In this document: positions 1-9,132 of the stretch, in pieces | How the letters are laid out: every line of letters begins with the position of its first letter | Numbering within the stretch: the stretch's first letter is position 1 | Source: Flavobacteriales bacterium | GTDB lineage: Bacteria; Bacteroidota; Bacteroidia; Flavobacteriales_F; PHOS-HE28 | DNA length: 39,087 nucleotides | NCBI GenBank assembly: GCA_016721005.1 | Contig: JADKJM010000012.1 | Coordinates: 1-39,087 of the forward strand | Direction of reading: 5' to 3' | Made by a program: the position numbers and the translations under genes | The notes under the pieces: model-generated | Seen by the model: the letters and a program-made list of their open reading frames with translations, nothing else | The model's database searches: none | Told to the model about the DNA's origin: nothing

Positions 1-303
1 ACGGCGCAGGGCTGCGTGGATAGCGTGCAAGCCATCTATGTGATCTTCCCGCCGGACATCACCATCCCCAACGTGATCTCCCCGAATGGCGATCGCCCCA
101 GAACGATTATTTCGTGATCCCGAACATCGAGTTCTGGAGCAACGAGGATTATCCATCTTCAGTCGTTGGGGCAACGCGGTTGTATGACGTGAAGAACTAC
201 CGTAACCAATGGAAGGCGGACGACCTTCCGGATGGTACATACTACTATGTATTGAAACTGAACGATGGCACGGAGCACACCGGGCATCTCACCGTATTAC
301 GTT
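1..303 (+). CDS. 3' end of a T9SS type B (gliding-motility C-terminal domain) surface protein, frameshifted
   Basis: Only the C-terminal part of this gene lies in the window. Frame 1 reads the end of a PKD-like segment and then the start of a type B sorting domain (IPNVISPNGD). It runs into a stop at about 109 because of an extra base near position 100. Reading continues in another frame as NDYFVIPNIEFWSNE, and a second pair of compensating indels near 150-175 garbles what should read FSRWGN. The tail (DVKNYRNQWKADDLPDGTYYY) ends at the stop at 303. This domain directs export and surface anchoring through the type IX secretion system. The last 80 or so residues are nearly identical to the C terminus of the next gene, so the two are paralogues. 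The frameshifts look like sequence errors rather than decay, because the protein stays conserved on both sides. Confidence 0.8.
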
Positions 304-324
304 GACCCCTTGCCAAGCAGTAAG

Positions 325-2765
325 ATGAACATGAAGAAAAGCATCGCAACCATCCTTGTTTCGCTAGCCGTTCTCGGGCAAGTCACAGAAGTCGCTTTCA
401 CGATCGCCGATGGTTCGGTACAAAGCCTGCGCCGGTGCCCTGTTGGATAGCGGAGGAAGGAGCTTCCGGTTACAGCAACAACAGGGACTACGCTCGTGCT
501 TTGTCCGGATGGCTCCGGAGGACCGGCCATTTCCCTGCAATGGATCGCCTTCAACCTGAGCACCGCCGGATCGCCCCCGTTGGACCAACTCAGCATCTAT
601 GACCAGCAACTCCACGTCGGAACCCCTCATCGGTACATGGACCGGGAACGATTCTCAGGGATCGTTTCCGCCTCCTTCGCCAACCCGACCGGCTGTCTTA
701 CTCTGGTCTTCACGAGCAACAGCACGGGCACCGGGGTCTTTGCCGCCGCCACCACCTGCTTCCAGCCCACGAACCACCAACGGCTGCGGCCACCTTCGGA
801 AGCAGCGTTCCATTGTTCTGGCCTGCCAAGGCAGGTGATCGATTTCGACGCCAGCGCTATCGGCTGCCGGTGGTTTCAACGTTGAGCGGTATTTCTGGGA
901 TTTCGCCGATGGCGCCGTGGATAGTACAGGCGGTCCTATCGTACAGCGCAACTTTCCCGACCCGGCCGAATACGTGGTGCAAGTGACCGTGATCGATAAC
1001 AATGATTGTGCAAGCACGAACCTTGTGGATCTACAGGTACTGGTAAGCACCACACCCTTGTTCGGGGGCACAACAGGAGATACGACCATTTGCCAAGGAA
1101 CGTCGGTCGATCTGTTGGCCAACCCGGTTCCTGTTGAATGGTCCGCGTTGCCGGAATCGAATCTGGGGGGCTTTTCCTTCCTGATAATAAGGCGTCCCGT
1201 TCCTACCTCCATCACCTTCACCAACTTCAACCCCGGGCAAACGCTTACGGACATCAATGACCTGCTCTCCGGTTTGTGTTGACATGGAGCACTCGTTCAT
1301 CGGCGATATGGTGATCTCCCTTACGCCCCCACCGGGCAAACGGTGGTCTTCCACCAGCAAGGTGGCGGTGGTACCTTCCTCGGCATTCCGGTCGATGACG
1401 AAACCAGCCCAATGCAGGGGACCTGTTACAGTTATTGCTGGAGCCCGACGCACCAATGGCGCCAGTTGGAGGATGCCGGTGGAACCCTTCCGGCAGGCAC
1501 TTATGAGAGCCTTAATCCGATGAGCGGCTTCGTTGGCTGTGATCTGAATGGTACATGGACCTTCACGGTGACGGACCTATGGGCGAGCGACAACGGCTTC
1601 ATCTGCAACTGGACACTCGATTTCGACCCTTCGCTCTTCCCCAGTCTCACCACTTACACGCCAGACCTCGGCCTCAACAGTGATTCATGTGGTTGGGCCG
1701 GTACCAACTTCGCCCAGAGCCCGAACAATCCTTTGGGCGGAACGGTCTTCGGTGCCGAACCCGGTGTCTTCGATTACACCTTCTCCGTGACCGACAACTT
1801 CGGGTGTACGTATGACACCACGATCACCGTGACCGTGACGCCATCGCCACAGGCGCCGATGCCCATCACCGGAGACAACCTGATGCGAGGATGGCGTGGC
1901 CTACCTCAATGCACCACTGGGCTTCGACTCCTACTTCTGGACCCCGAGCGGTGCGGTGGGAAGCAACGTGAACGTGGGAGGCACGTACACCGTGACCGTG
2001 GCCTGGCAATTGTCCGCTGACCTCAGATTCCTTCACGGTAAACGTGGCCCCGAACCCGGAACCCGTGATCGTGGGGCCCAATTTCGGTTGCGGTGGTGTT
2101 CCGGTGGTGCTTACCACCGAGGAACCCTACGCGAGCTATGCGTGGTCGGATCGGTCCGAGAACCCGAGCATCAGCGTGGGGATCGGCACGTACACCGTTA
2201 CAGTGACGACGACCGATGGTTGCACCGGCATGTCGGATCCTTCCAGCGTGGTGGTGGCCAGCAGCCCGGTGGCCTCCCTTCAGCACCAACCCGATCTCCG
2301 CAGCCCATGAACACCACGGTGAATTTCCTGGACCTGAGTTCAGTGTCCGGTGGGATCATCACCACTTGGGATTGGACCTTCGGCAATGTGGGCGGGAGCA
2401 GCGCCCAATCGCCCTCACAGCTCTTCACATATCCGGATGACTACCTGATCACCTTGGTGGTGACCACCGCCGACGGTTGCGTGGATACCGTTCAGGCCCT
2501 GTATGTGATCTACCCACCGGACATCACCATCCCGAACGTGATATCGCCCAACGGTGATCACCAGAACGACTATTTCGTGATCCAGAACATCGAGTACTGG
2601 AGCAATGAGCTGGCGATCTTCGGCCGGTGGGGCAACAAGGTGTACGACGTGAAGAACTACCGGAACCAGTGGAAGGCCGATGACCTGCCGGATGGCACCT
2701 ATTACTATGTGCTCACATTGAACGACGGCACCGAGCACACCGGGCACATCACTGTCCTGCGCTGA
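325..2765 (+). CDS. T9SS type B surface protein with CUB-like, PKD and P-domain modules, multiply frameshifted
   Basis: Starts at ATG 325 or 331 with a basic, hydrophobic signal peptide (MKKSIATILVSLAVLG). Reading across frames gives: a CUB-like domain around 500-780 (LDQLSIYDG, SFANPTGCLTLVFTS); a PKD domain at about 830-1040 (FDASA, YFWDFADG); a proprotein-convertase-type P-domain at about 1200-1640 (MEHSFIGDMVISL, GTWTFTVTDLW); more PKD or Ig-like repeats to 2470; and a type B T9SS sorting domain at 2520-2765 (IPNVISPNGDHQNDYFVIQN). At least six frame changes occur, near 430, 465, 485, 640-660, 850-890, 1180-1260, 1890 and 2270. The protein is probably an exported adhesin or matrix component. 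Its C terminus duplicates that of the preceding gene, which suggests tandem paralogues. The domain order is clear; exact residues near each indel are not. Confidence 0.8.
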
Positions 2766-2787
2766 GTGTTACAAACCATTCCAAGGA

Positions 2788-2814
2788 AGGCCTCCGCGCG
2801 TCGGGGGCCTTTCT
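2788..2814 (+). terminator. Rho-independent terminator after the surface-protein gene
   Basis: A 9-bp GC-rich stem pairs 2788-2796 with 2802-2810 (one G-U pair) around a 5-nt loop and is followed by TTCT. It lies 23 bases after the stop at 2765. Its T-tract merges with the promoter box of metF. The terminator at 16438-16464 has almost the same stem. Confidence 0.7.
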
Positions 2815-2823
2815 ACTTTCGCC
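2814..2823 (+). promoter_or_regulatory. Putative -7 promoter box of metF (TACTTTCGCC)
   Basis: Matches the Bacteroidota -7 element TAnnTTTG with C for the final T. The same decamer precedes tatD (28431) and tRNA-Ser (30238). The box ends about 21 nt before the metF ATG. No convincing -33 TTG was found at the usual distance. Confidence 0.5.
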
Positions 2824-2844
2824 GCCGTTCATCGGCAGCATAGC

Positions 2845-3799
2845 ATGAAGGTCATCGATCATCTCCGCAAAGCGGACAAGACCCTGTTCTCCTTTGGAGA
2901 TCCTCCCCGCCGTTGAAGGGGAAGGACATCAAGTCCATTCTCAGGGATCGATCCGTTGACGGAGTTCAAGCCGAGCTTCATCAATGTGACCTACCACCGC
3001 GAGGAGGTGATCTACAAAGAGCGCGGCCACGGATTGTTGCAGAAGATCCGCCTGCGCAAGCGTCCGGGAACGGTGGGTATCTGTGCCACCATCAAGGCGA
3101 AGTACAACATCGACACCGTGCCGCACCTGATCTGCGGAGGTTTCAGTAGGAGGACACCGAGGATGCATTGATCGAACTGAATTTCCTGGGGATCGACAAC
3201 GTGCTCGCCTTGCGCGGTGATGCGATCAAGAACGAAGCACGCTTCATTCCCGAGCGCGATGGTCATGCGTATGCCGTGGACCTGATCCGCCAGATAGACG
3301 GATTGAACCGCGGCAAGTACCTGCACGACGAGGAGCAGGAAGCCGCCGCCACGGATCTGTGCGTGGGCGCTGCATGTTATCCCGAGAAGCACCCCGAAGC
3401 GCTCAACCTCAACGTGGACATCGCCTACTTGAGGGAGAAGGTGGCGGCAGGTGCGGAATACCTGGTCACGCAGATGTTCTTCGACAACGCCAAGTACTTC
3501 CACTTCGTGGACCTTTGTCGCGAGGCGGGTATCACCGTACCGATCATCCCCGGGTTGAAGCCGATCACCACGCTCAACCACATCGCCTTCCTGCCGAAGA
3601 CCTTCCGCGTGGACCTGCCCGATGCGTTCGCATCCGAACTGGTGAAGTGCAGGACCGACCTTGAAGTGAAGCGCGTGGGGATCGAATGGGCGATCGGACA
3701 GTCCAAGGAAGCTGATCGCCCGCAAGGCACCGTGCCTTGCACTTCTACACCATGGGCCGCAGCGAAGCCGTGCGCACCATCGTGGAGAAGGTGTTCTAG
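2845..3799 (+). CDS. metF: Methylenetetrahydrofolate reductase, frameshifted
   Basis: Reduces 5,10-methylene-THF to 5-methyl-THF for methionine synthesis. The start MKVIDHLRKADKTLFSF is followed, after an extra base near 2899, by the family motif EILPPLKG. The body reads FINVTYHREE, GICATIKAKYNIDTVPHLICGG, NVLALRGD (flavin and folate binding region), CVGAACYPEKHPEA, TQMFFDNAKYF and IIPGLKPI, all typical of MetF. It ends LHFYTMGRSEAVRTIVEKVF at the stop at 3799. Frame changes fall near 2899-2910, 2944, 3147 and 3711. The restored length of about 318 residues is normal for bacterial MetF. Four independent single-base breaks in an otherwise conserved enzyme point to sequencing errors. The gene stands alone behind its own promoter box. 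Confidence 0.9.
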
Positions 3800-3816
3800 C
3801 GCACCTTTCCCCAACG

Positions 3817-3824
3817 TACCTTGG
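3817..3824 (+). promoter_or_regulatory. Putative -7 box of the M1 peptidase gene (TACCTTGG)
   Basis: The box lies between the metF stop (3799) and the ATG at 3830, with five bases between box and start codon. If it is a -7 element, transcription would begin at or next to the ATG. The same TACCTTGG precedes dprA and the HemJ-like gene at similar spacing. Confidence 0.45.
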
Positions 3825-3829
3825 TGCTC

Positions 3830-5755
3830 ATGCGCACCATCATCCTGCTCACCCTTGCCTGCGCGAACGCGGCTTGGGGCCAGATCACCTTCGACCCCGG
3901 GACCCTGCACGAGATCGCGAACAGTGAACGCGTGCAGGTCCTTCCGCATGCCAAGAGCGGGAACCCGACGCGTGGTTATGACCTGCGCTACCATCGGCTG
4001 GAGTTGAACGCGGATCCGTCGGTGCGAGCCATCAGTGGTGTGGTCACGCACTACTTCACCGCGACCATGGACCTCGATGAAGTGATCTTCGACCTGAGCG
4101 GTGACCTGGTCGTCAGTTCCGTGGAACACCAAGGCACCTCGGCTCCGTTCGTGCATGCGGGTGATCTACTCTCGGTCACGTTGCCTTCCACGTTGGTCGT
4201 CGGCCAGCTCGATTCGCTTTCCATCACCTACGGCGGTATTCCACCGGACACCGGCTTCGGATCCTTCGTACAGGATGAACACAACGGCGCTCCGGTGATC
4301 TGGACCCTGAGCGAGCCATACGGCGCGCGCGATTGGTGGCCGTGCAAACAGGACCTCAATGACAAGGCGGACTCGCTCGATGTGATCGTGGTCGTTCCAT
4401 CGGGCCAACGGGTTGCGGGCAACGGCCTGCTCGTAGAGGAAACGGACCTCGGCAATGGCACTGTGCGCTTCCATTGGCGGCACCGGCATCCGATCGACTA
4501 CTATCTCGTGGCCTTCGCGGTCACGAACTATTCCGTGTACAGCAACATGGTGCCCTTGCCGGGCGCAACAGTGGAAGTACTCAACTACGTGTACCCCGAG
4601 GATCAATGGGCTGCCGAGGGTGTGACACCGGGCATCATCGAACAGATGCAACTGTACAGTGAACTCTTCGGGGAGTATCCGTTCGCAGATGAGAAGTACG
4701 GGCACGCGCAGATGTCGTGGGCGGGCGGCATGGAGCACCAGACCATGACCTTCCTCGGTGGATACAGCTATGAACTCCTTGCACATGAACTAGCCCACCA
4801 ATGGTTCGGCGACCTGGTGACCTGCGGAAGCTGGGAGGACCTCTGGTTGAATGAAGGATGGGCGACCTACCTCAGTGGTTTGTGCTATGAGCACCTTGCG
4901 CCGCAATACTGGATGCCCTTCAAGGCCGAACGTAAGAGTTACATCACGTCACAGCCCGGTGGAAGCGTATTGGTCACGGACACCACCTCCATCAACCGCT
5001 TGTTCGATAGCCGCCTCACGTATGCCAAGGGCGCGTATGTGCTGCACATGCTTCGCTGGGTCTGTGGTGATGCTGCCTTCTTCCAAGGTGTGAACAACTA
5101 CCTGAACGATCCACTGCACCGCAACAGCAGCGCGCTCACTTCGGAATTCATCGCACACCTCGAAGCCACTAGCGGACTTGATCTTTCCGAATTCGTGGCC
5201 GATTGGTATGTGGGGGAAGGTTTCCCGACCTATGGTTTGGTCTGGAGCCAAGCAGCGAACGGTGACGTGAGCGTGCAATTGGACCAGACCACGTCTCACC
5301 CGAGCGTGGACTTCTTCGAGATGCCGGTTCCGATCCGGTTCAAGAATGGAACGATGGAGGAGACGAGGATCCTGGATCACACCTCCAGCGGACAGACCTA
5401 TTCCTTCAACCTGCCTTTCCAAGCGGATAGTGCGCTGTTCGATCCGGAACTCTGGATCCTCAGCGGACAGAACCTCGTGCTACAGGTACCGGAAGGCGCA
5501 TTGGGGAATAACGAGGTGCTTCTCCTCTATCCCGACCCCGTGGCCGATGCGGCGTGGATCCATGTCGGCACTGCACTTCGAGGTACCATCGATCTGGAGG
5601 TCATCGACAACACCGGACGGATCGTTCGCTCAGTACGAACACAAGTGGATCAACTTCGCATTCCTCTGAACGCGACGGATCTCGTCGCCGGGTATTACAC
5701 CGTTCGCTTGCGATCGAACGATCGGACGTACACGCTGCGCTTCGTCAAAGCATGA
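3830..5755 (+). CDS. Secreted M1-family zinc aminopeptidase with T9SS type A sorting domain
   Basis: The protein has 641 residues from ATG 3830; the in-frame TTG at 3821 is less likely because it lies inside the promoter box. A signal peptide (MRTIILLTLACANAAWG) is followed by an M1 N-terminal beta domain. The catalytic domain carries GGMEHQTM, in place of the usual GxMEN exopeptidase loop, and the zinc site HELAHQWFG at about residue 318, with the downstream glutamate in NEGWATY. The last 80 or so residues (LLYPDPVADAAWIHV to YTLRFVKA) are a type A T9SS sorting domain, so the enzyme is exported and probably surface-attached or released to trim peptides. The GAMEN asparagine is replaced by histidine, which also occurs in other Bacteroidota M1 peptidases. 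The gene is intact and has its own promoter box. Confidence 0.93.
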   Translation: MRTIILLTLACANAAWGQITFDPGTLHEIANSERVQVLPHAKSGNPTRGYDLRYHRLELNADPSVRAISGVVTHYFTATMDLDEVIFDLSGDLVVSSVEHQGTSAPFVHAGDLLSVTLPSTLVVGQLDSLSITYGGIPPDTGFGSFVQDEHNGAPVIWTLSEPYGARDWWPCKQDLNDKADSLDVIVVVPSGQRVAGNGLLVEETDLGNGTVRFHWRHRHPIDYYLVAFAVTNYSVYSNMVPLPGATVEVLNYVYPEDQWAAEGVTPGIIEQMQLYSELFGEYPFADEKYGHAQMSWAGGMEHQTMTFLGGYSYELLAHELAHQWFGDLVTCGSWEDLWLNEGWATYLSGLCYEHLAPQYWMPFKAERKSYITSQPGGSVLVTDTTSINRLFDSRLTYAKGAYVLHMLRWVCGDAAFFQGVNNYLNDPLHRNSSALTSEFIAHLEATSGLDLSEFVADWYVGEGFPTYGLVWSQAANGDVSVQLDQTTSHPSVDFFEMPVPIRFKNGTMEETRILDHTSSGQTYSFNLPFQADSALFDPELWILSGQNLVLQVPEGALGNNEVLLLYPDPVADAAWIHVGTALRGTIDLEVIDNTGRIVRSVRTQVDQLRIPLNATDLVAGYYTVRLRSNDRTYTLRFVKA

Positions 5756-6337
5756 TCAGCGCGCAAGCTTCCGCGCCACGTACTTCCCCAACACATCGAA
5801 CTCCAGGTTCAATTGATCACCGGCCTTCAGGTCGCGGAAGGTGGTGTGCGCGTGGGTGTATGGGATGATCGCCACGGAGAAGGACTCGTCATCAAGTGAA
5901 GCGATGGTGAGACTCACGCCATTGATGCAGACACTGCCTTTGTACACGAGCAAGTGCTTCGCCTCCGGTAAGCGGAAGGTGTAGGTCCACGAGCCGTTCT
6001 CATCCTTCACACTGGCGCAGGTCGTCACGCCGTCCACGTGGCCTTGCACCATATGGCCGTCCAACCGATCACCGATGCGAAGACAGCGTTCAAGGTTCAC
6101 GCCATCACCAACCTTCAGTGCTCCGATGGTGCTGCGCTCCAAGGTCTCCTTCACAGCCGTCACATCGAAGTGATCGCCATCCACTGAGACCACGGTGAGG
6201 CAAACCCCATTGTGCGCCACGCTCTGGTCCACGCGCAACTCCGGGGTCATGCGGGCTTGGATGGAAAGCGTGCGATTGGTGCCGCTCTCCTTCACGGAAA
6301 CCACGCGACCTACCTCCTCCACGATCCCGGTGAACAT
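5756..6337 (-). CDS. ribE: Riboflavin synthase, alpha chain
   Basis: The 193-residue protein begins MFTGIVEEVG, the signature N terminus of riboflavin synthase. It joins two molecules of 6,7-dimethyl-8-ribityllumazine to give riboflavin. Two homologous lumazine-binding halves are visible: residues about 1-97 (MFTGIVEEVG, SVAHNGVCLTVV) and 98-193 (MVQGHVDGV, VCINGVSLTIA). The length is slightly under the usual 200-215. Its ATG overlaps the stop of the upstream surface-protein gene by one base (TGATG), so the two are probably co-transcribed and translationally coupled, an odd pairing of a vitamin gene with an adhesin. The 3' end converges on the M1 peptidase stop with no gap. Confidence 0.95.
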   Translation of the reverse strand: MFTGIVEEVGRVVSVKESGTNRTLSIQARMTPELRVDQSVAHNGVCLTVVSVDGDHFDVTAVKETLERSTIGALKVGDGVNLERCLRIGDRLDGHMVQGHVDGVTTCASVKDENGSWTYTFRLPEAKHLLVYKGSVCINGVSLTIASLDDESFSVAIIPYTHAHTTFRDLKAGDQLNLEFDVLGKYVARKLAR

Positions 6338-8979
6338 CAGAAATTGCCTGGTGTGCCGCCACCACCCGCGATGTGGACGTAGCCCTTTAGTTGCACCACT
6401 TCATCGCCAGCCAAGCGCGCGTAGATCACATCGCACACGTAGTAATACACACCATCGGGCAGCGTCTCGTTGGTATCCTTCAGCGTTCCGTTCCACTTGA
6501 TCGCAGGGTCGGTGGTTTCGAAGACCACTTGCCCCCAGCGATTGAAGACCGTGAGGTCGATGGAACGAACGCCACGGTAAGGGAACGGCACAAAGCGATC
6601 ATTGCTGTGGTCGCCATTCGGCGTGAAGATGTTCGGCAACGTGTACTGCGGACAGTTGTCGCCACAGACCGGAGTGATGAATGCACTCTCATTGCCCAAA
6701 GTGTCGAGCGCGGTTATCTGATAGCATCCAGAAACACTGCTGCCATCCACATGGGTGAACGACGTATTCTCCGCTCCGACCACTGTGCCGACCAATACGT
6801 AAGGTCCTTCCACCGTTTGCGAGAAGTAGATGTGATACTGGTACGTATCATCGGCGCACGACTCATTCGGGTTGTTCCACGTGAGCGTATTCAAGGGCAC
6901 CTCGCAATCGTTCTCCAGCACGACCGTCGGCGCGCAAGGCGGCGTGCGATCAACGGGGCGGTCACAGATCTCCTGGCTGAAATTGATCAACGGAGAAACG
7001 ATGTCCGGATTGCCGTAGGATCCCGTGCTGCGCACTCGATAGCAGTATTCCGTTCCGTTCACCAAGCCGGTCTCCGTGAAGCTGTTCGTGGTGCTCGTTC
7101 CCACCAAGGTCCATACGCTGGAGATATCGCGGTACACCTCGTAGAGCGAATTGGTCCACGGCGTGTTCAGCGTCCAGCTGATCGTCATCTGCTCATCGTT
7201 CGGGTCGGTACTGATGAAGACCGATGAGGCGGGGCTGCTTGTGCCGATGTATTCGGGTGTGGGTTGATCCGCCCTTCCGAAGAAGTCCACGCGGTACACA
7301 TGTGCTTCGTCCTTCGTGTTGAGCCCCACGTCGAGGAAGGTGGTATCCGGGTGCGCGAGGAAAGGATGCACGCCGCTGGTGTGGATGAGCGTCGTCGCCG
7401 TCGCGAAGCCCGTTCCTCGGTACAGCTTGAACTGATAGGGTCCCGGGCGCACAAGCGTATCCAGATCGTAGGCGTTGCTCCATCGCACCGTGTCGATCCC
7501 GATGGATGTGCTTGTTACACCAACGCTCACGTGCGTGATCACCGGAACTTGCCGATCCACGATGGCGCAGAACTCGATGCTCGCATAGCTCTGTGCGCCA
7601 TCAGCGAAGCAGGCCACCACCATGTAGCAATACTGCGTACCCGTGACCAATGGACCTTGATCGCTGTAGTTCGTGTTGCCATGGCCGGTCAACGTGGCGA
7701 TGAGCGAGTAGCCGGTGTATGCAGGCACACCGGTCTCGCAATTGTCCGGCACGAATCCATACGTGCCTACACGCCGATAGATCTTGTAGCCGATCGCGTT
7801 GGTGCAGATGCTCGCGTTCCAGGAAAGATCGATGGCGTTGCCGTTCGGGATCGCTTGTGGGTTCTGCGGAGCCGGTGCTACGATCCGGATGTTCATGGTA
7901 CTGTAATCCTGCAACTGCACCTCGGGGTCGTTGTCGATGGCGTTGAAGACCATCTGGTACGGCTGCAAACGCACATGCGAGCAGTTGGTCTGCCAGTTGA
8001 AGACACCGGTCACGTTCTGTCCGGGTGAAGGACTCACGAACGATGCGGGCGAATTGGCCAACACCAGCGGTTGGCCCAACGCAGTGAGCGTGACCTGCTG
8101 CCCGAAGTCGGGATCGCTCGCTTGCACGTTGAAGGAGAGGAAGGTGCCCGCCGTCACGCACGTATCCACCAGGTCCTGGATCACCGGCGGCTGGTTGGAG
8201 CACGGCTTCACGGTGATCTGCATATCACGCGTGACCCAACCCATGTGCAACAGGACGCCATTCACTCGACGCCACTCGTGTACTTTGAAGGCGATGTTGT
8301 ACTCACCCAGGATCCCGGGGTTCAACCATGAGATGGTGCCGGTCACGGGATCGATGCTATATGAGGTGCCGCCGCAACCACCGGCCTCGTTCGGATACGC
8401 GTAGCCGTTGATCGGAAGGCAGTTCAATCCGAGACAGACCACCGGTTCGAAGCTCAGGCTATCGCCATCGGCATCGTAGGCCGCAGGGTTGTGGATCCAA
8501 GGCTGGCAGAAGCAGGCATCCTGGATAGGGGGGTTCAGGAAACGCGCGGAGCAGTTGTTCCCTCCGAGCGGCGAGATCGTCAATTCCGTCTTCACACAGA
8601 ACGATTGCGAAACGCTCTGCGGCACGTTGATCACACCTGCGTTCCGGTTCTGGTCATCGAAGGAAAGGGTGAAGACCCCCGGTCCGGCATAGACGTGCTG
8701 TGCGATGTACCAGTTGCGGCGCAGGTCTCGGACCGGGTCGTCGATCGGCGAAGGTGGCGTGCGCGAGATCGTCGTGCTGGTGCCATCCCCCCAATAGAGC
8801 GTGAGTTCGGGGCGATCCGCCGGCGCGGAAAGTTTGGTGTAGGTGAAGATGGTGGCTTCGTACACAAGCCCCTGACCGGTCCAGCAGACCACGATCTCCC
8901 CCGCGCGGTTGTGCGTGGCGAACGAAGCCACCGCAACAAGCGAAAGGATCAACGAGACGAATGAGCGAAGCAGCCGCAT
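6337..8979 (-). CDS. Large T9SS type B surface protein with fibronectin type III repeats
   Basis: I chose the ATG at 8979 (880 residues) over the longer frame to 9048, because it puts the signal peptide (MRLLRSFVSLILSLVAVASFA) at the N terminus. Mature sequence starts near THNRAGEI, a start shared by many Bacteroidota gliding-associated proteins. The first third is Ig- or cadherin-like. About three FnIII domains follow (for example IDLSWNASICTNAIGYKIYR, MTISWTLNTPWTNSLYEVYR, LNTLTWNNPNE). The final 95 residues form a type B sorting domain (LPNIFTPNGDHSNDRF, LTVFNRWGQVVFET, LPDGVYYYVCDV). Expected role: an exported cell-surface adhesin or matrix protein using the T9SS. The gene is intact, and its stop overlaps the ribE start. 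It diverges from the aminopeptidase gene at 9133. Confidence 0.88.
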   Translation of the reverse strand: MRLLRSFVSLILSLVAVASFATHNRAGEIVVCWTGQGLVYEATIFTYTKLSAPADRPELTLYWGDGTSTTISRTPPSPIDDPVRDLRRNWYIAQHVYAGPGVFTLSFDDQNRNAGVINVPQSVSQSFCVKTELTISPLGGNNCSARFLNPPIQDACFCQPWIHNPAAYDADGDSLSFEPVVCLGLNCLPINGYAYPNEAGGCGGTSYSIDPVTGTISWLNPGILGEYNIAFKVHEWRRVNGVLLHMGWVTRDMQITVKPCSNQPPVIQDLVDTCVTAGTFLSFNVQASDPDFGQQVTLTALGQPLVLANSPASFVSPSPGQNVTGVFNWQTNCSHVRLQPYQMVFNAIDNDPEVQLQDYSTMNIRIVAPAPQNPQAIPNGNAIDLSWNASICTNAIGYKIYRRVGTYGFVPDNCETGVPAYTGYSLIATLTGHGNTNYSDQGPLVTGTQYCYMVVACFADGAQSYASIEFCAIVDRQVPVITHVSVGVTSTSIGIDTVRWSNAYDLDTLVRPGPYQFKLYRGTGFATATTLIHTSGVHPFLAHPDTTFLDVGLNTKDEAHVYRVDFFGRADQPTPEYIGTSSPASSVFISTDPNDEQMTISWTLNTPWTNSLYEVYRDISSVWTLVGTSTTNSFTETGLVNGTEYCYRVRSTGSYGNPDIVSPLINFSQEICDRPVDRTPPCAPTVVLENDCEVPLNTLTWNNPNESCADDTYQYHIYFSQTVEGPYVLVGTVVGAENTSFTHVDGSSVSGCYQITALDTLGNESAFITPVCGDNCPQYTLPNIFTPNGDHSNDRFVPFPYRGVRSIDLTVFNRWGQVVFETTDPAIKWNGTLKDTNETLPDGVYYYVCDVIYARLAGDEVVQLKGYVHIAGGGGTPGNF

Positions 8980-9120
8980 GCGGAACGCACAAAGTTCGTC
9001 AATCCGATAGGGGAACCTTCGCCGCTTCCTGTGAATTGTCGGCCGCACCCGGCCTATGTCCTTCCTTCAAGCCACGGCGCGCGGGCTTTCGATCCGACGA
9101 TGCGCTGCCGAAGGCCCGGC

Positions 9121-9128
9121 TATCTTCG
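9121..9128 (+). promoter_or_regulatory. Putative -7 box of the M17 aminopeptidase gene (TATCTTCG)
   Basis: The box is followed by GCCC and then the ATG at 9133, leaving only four bases. With normal -7 spacing the transcript would start at the A of the ATG and so be leaderless. The longer reading frame from 9031 would place the promoter inside the gene, which supports the 9133 start. Confidence 0.5.
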
Positions 9129-9132
9129 GCCC

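Noticed and set aside
2845..3799. Programmed frameshifting in metF
   Set aside because: Four separate breaks without slippery sites or shared structure, in a region where every gene is broken; sequencing error is simpler.
6391..7227. Long plus-strand ORF opposite the FnIII surface protein
   Set aside because: It lies antisense to an intact, well-supported gene; composition is Arg/His-rich as expected for a shadow frame in GC-rich DNA.
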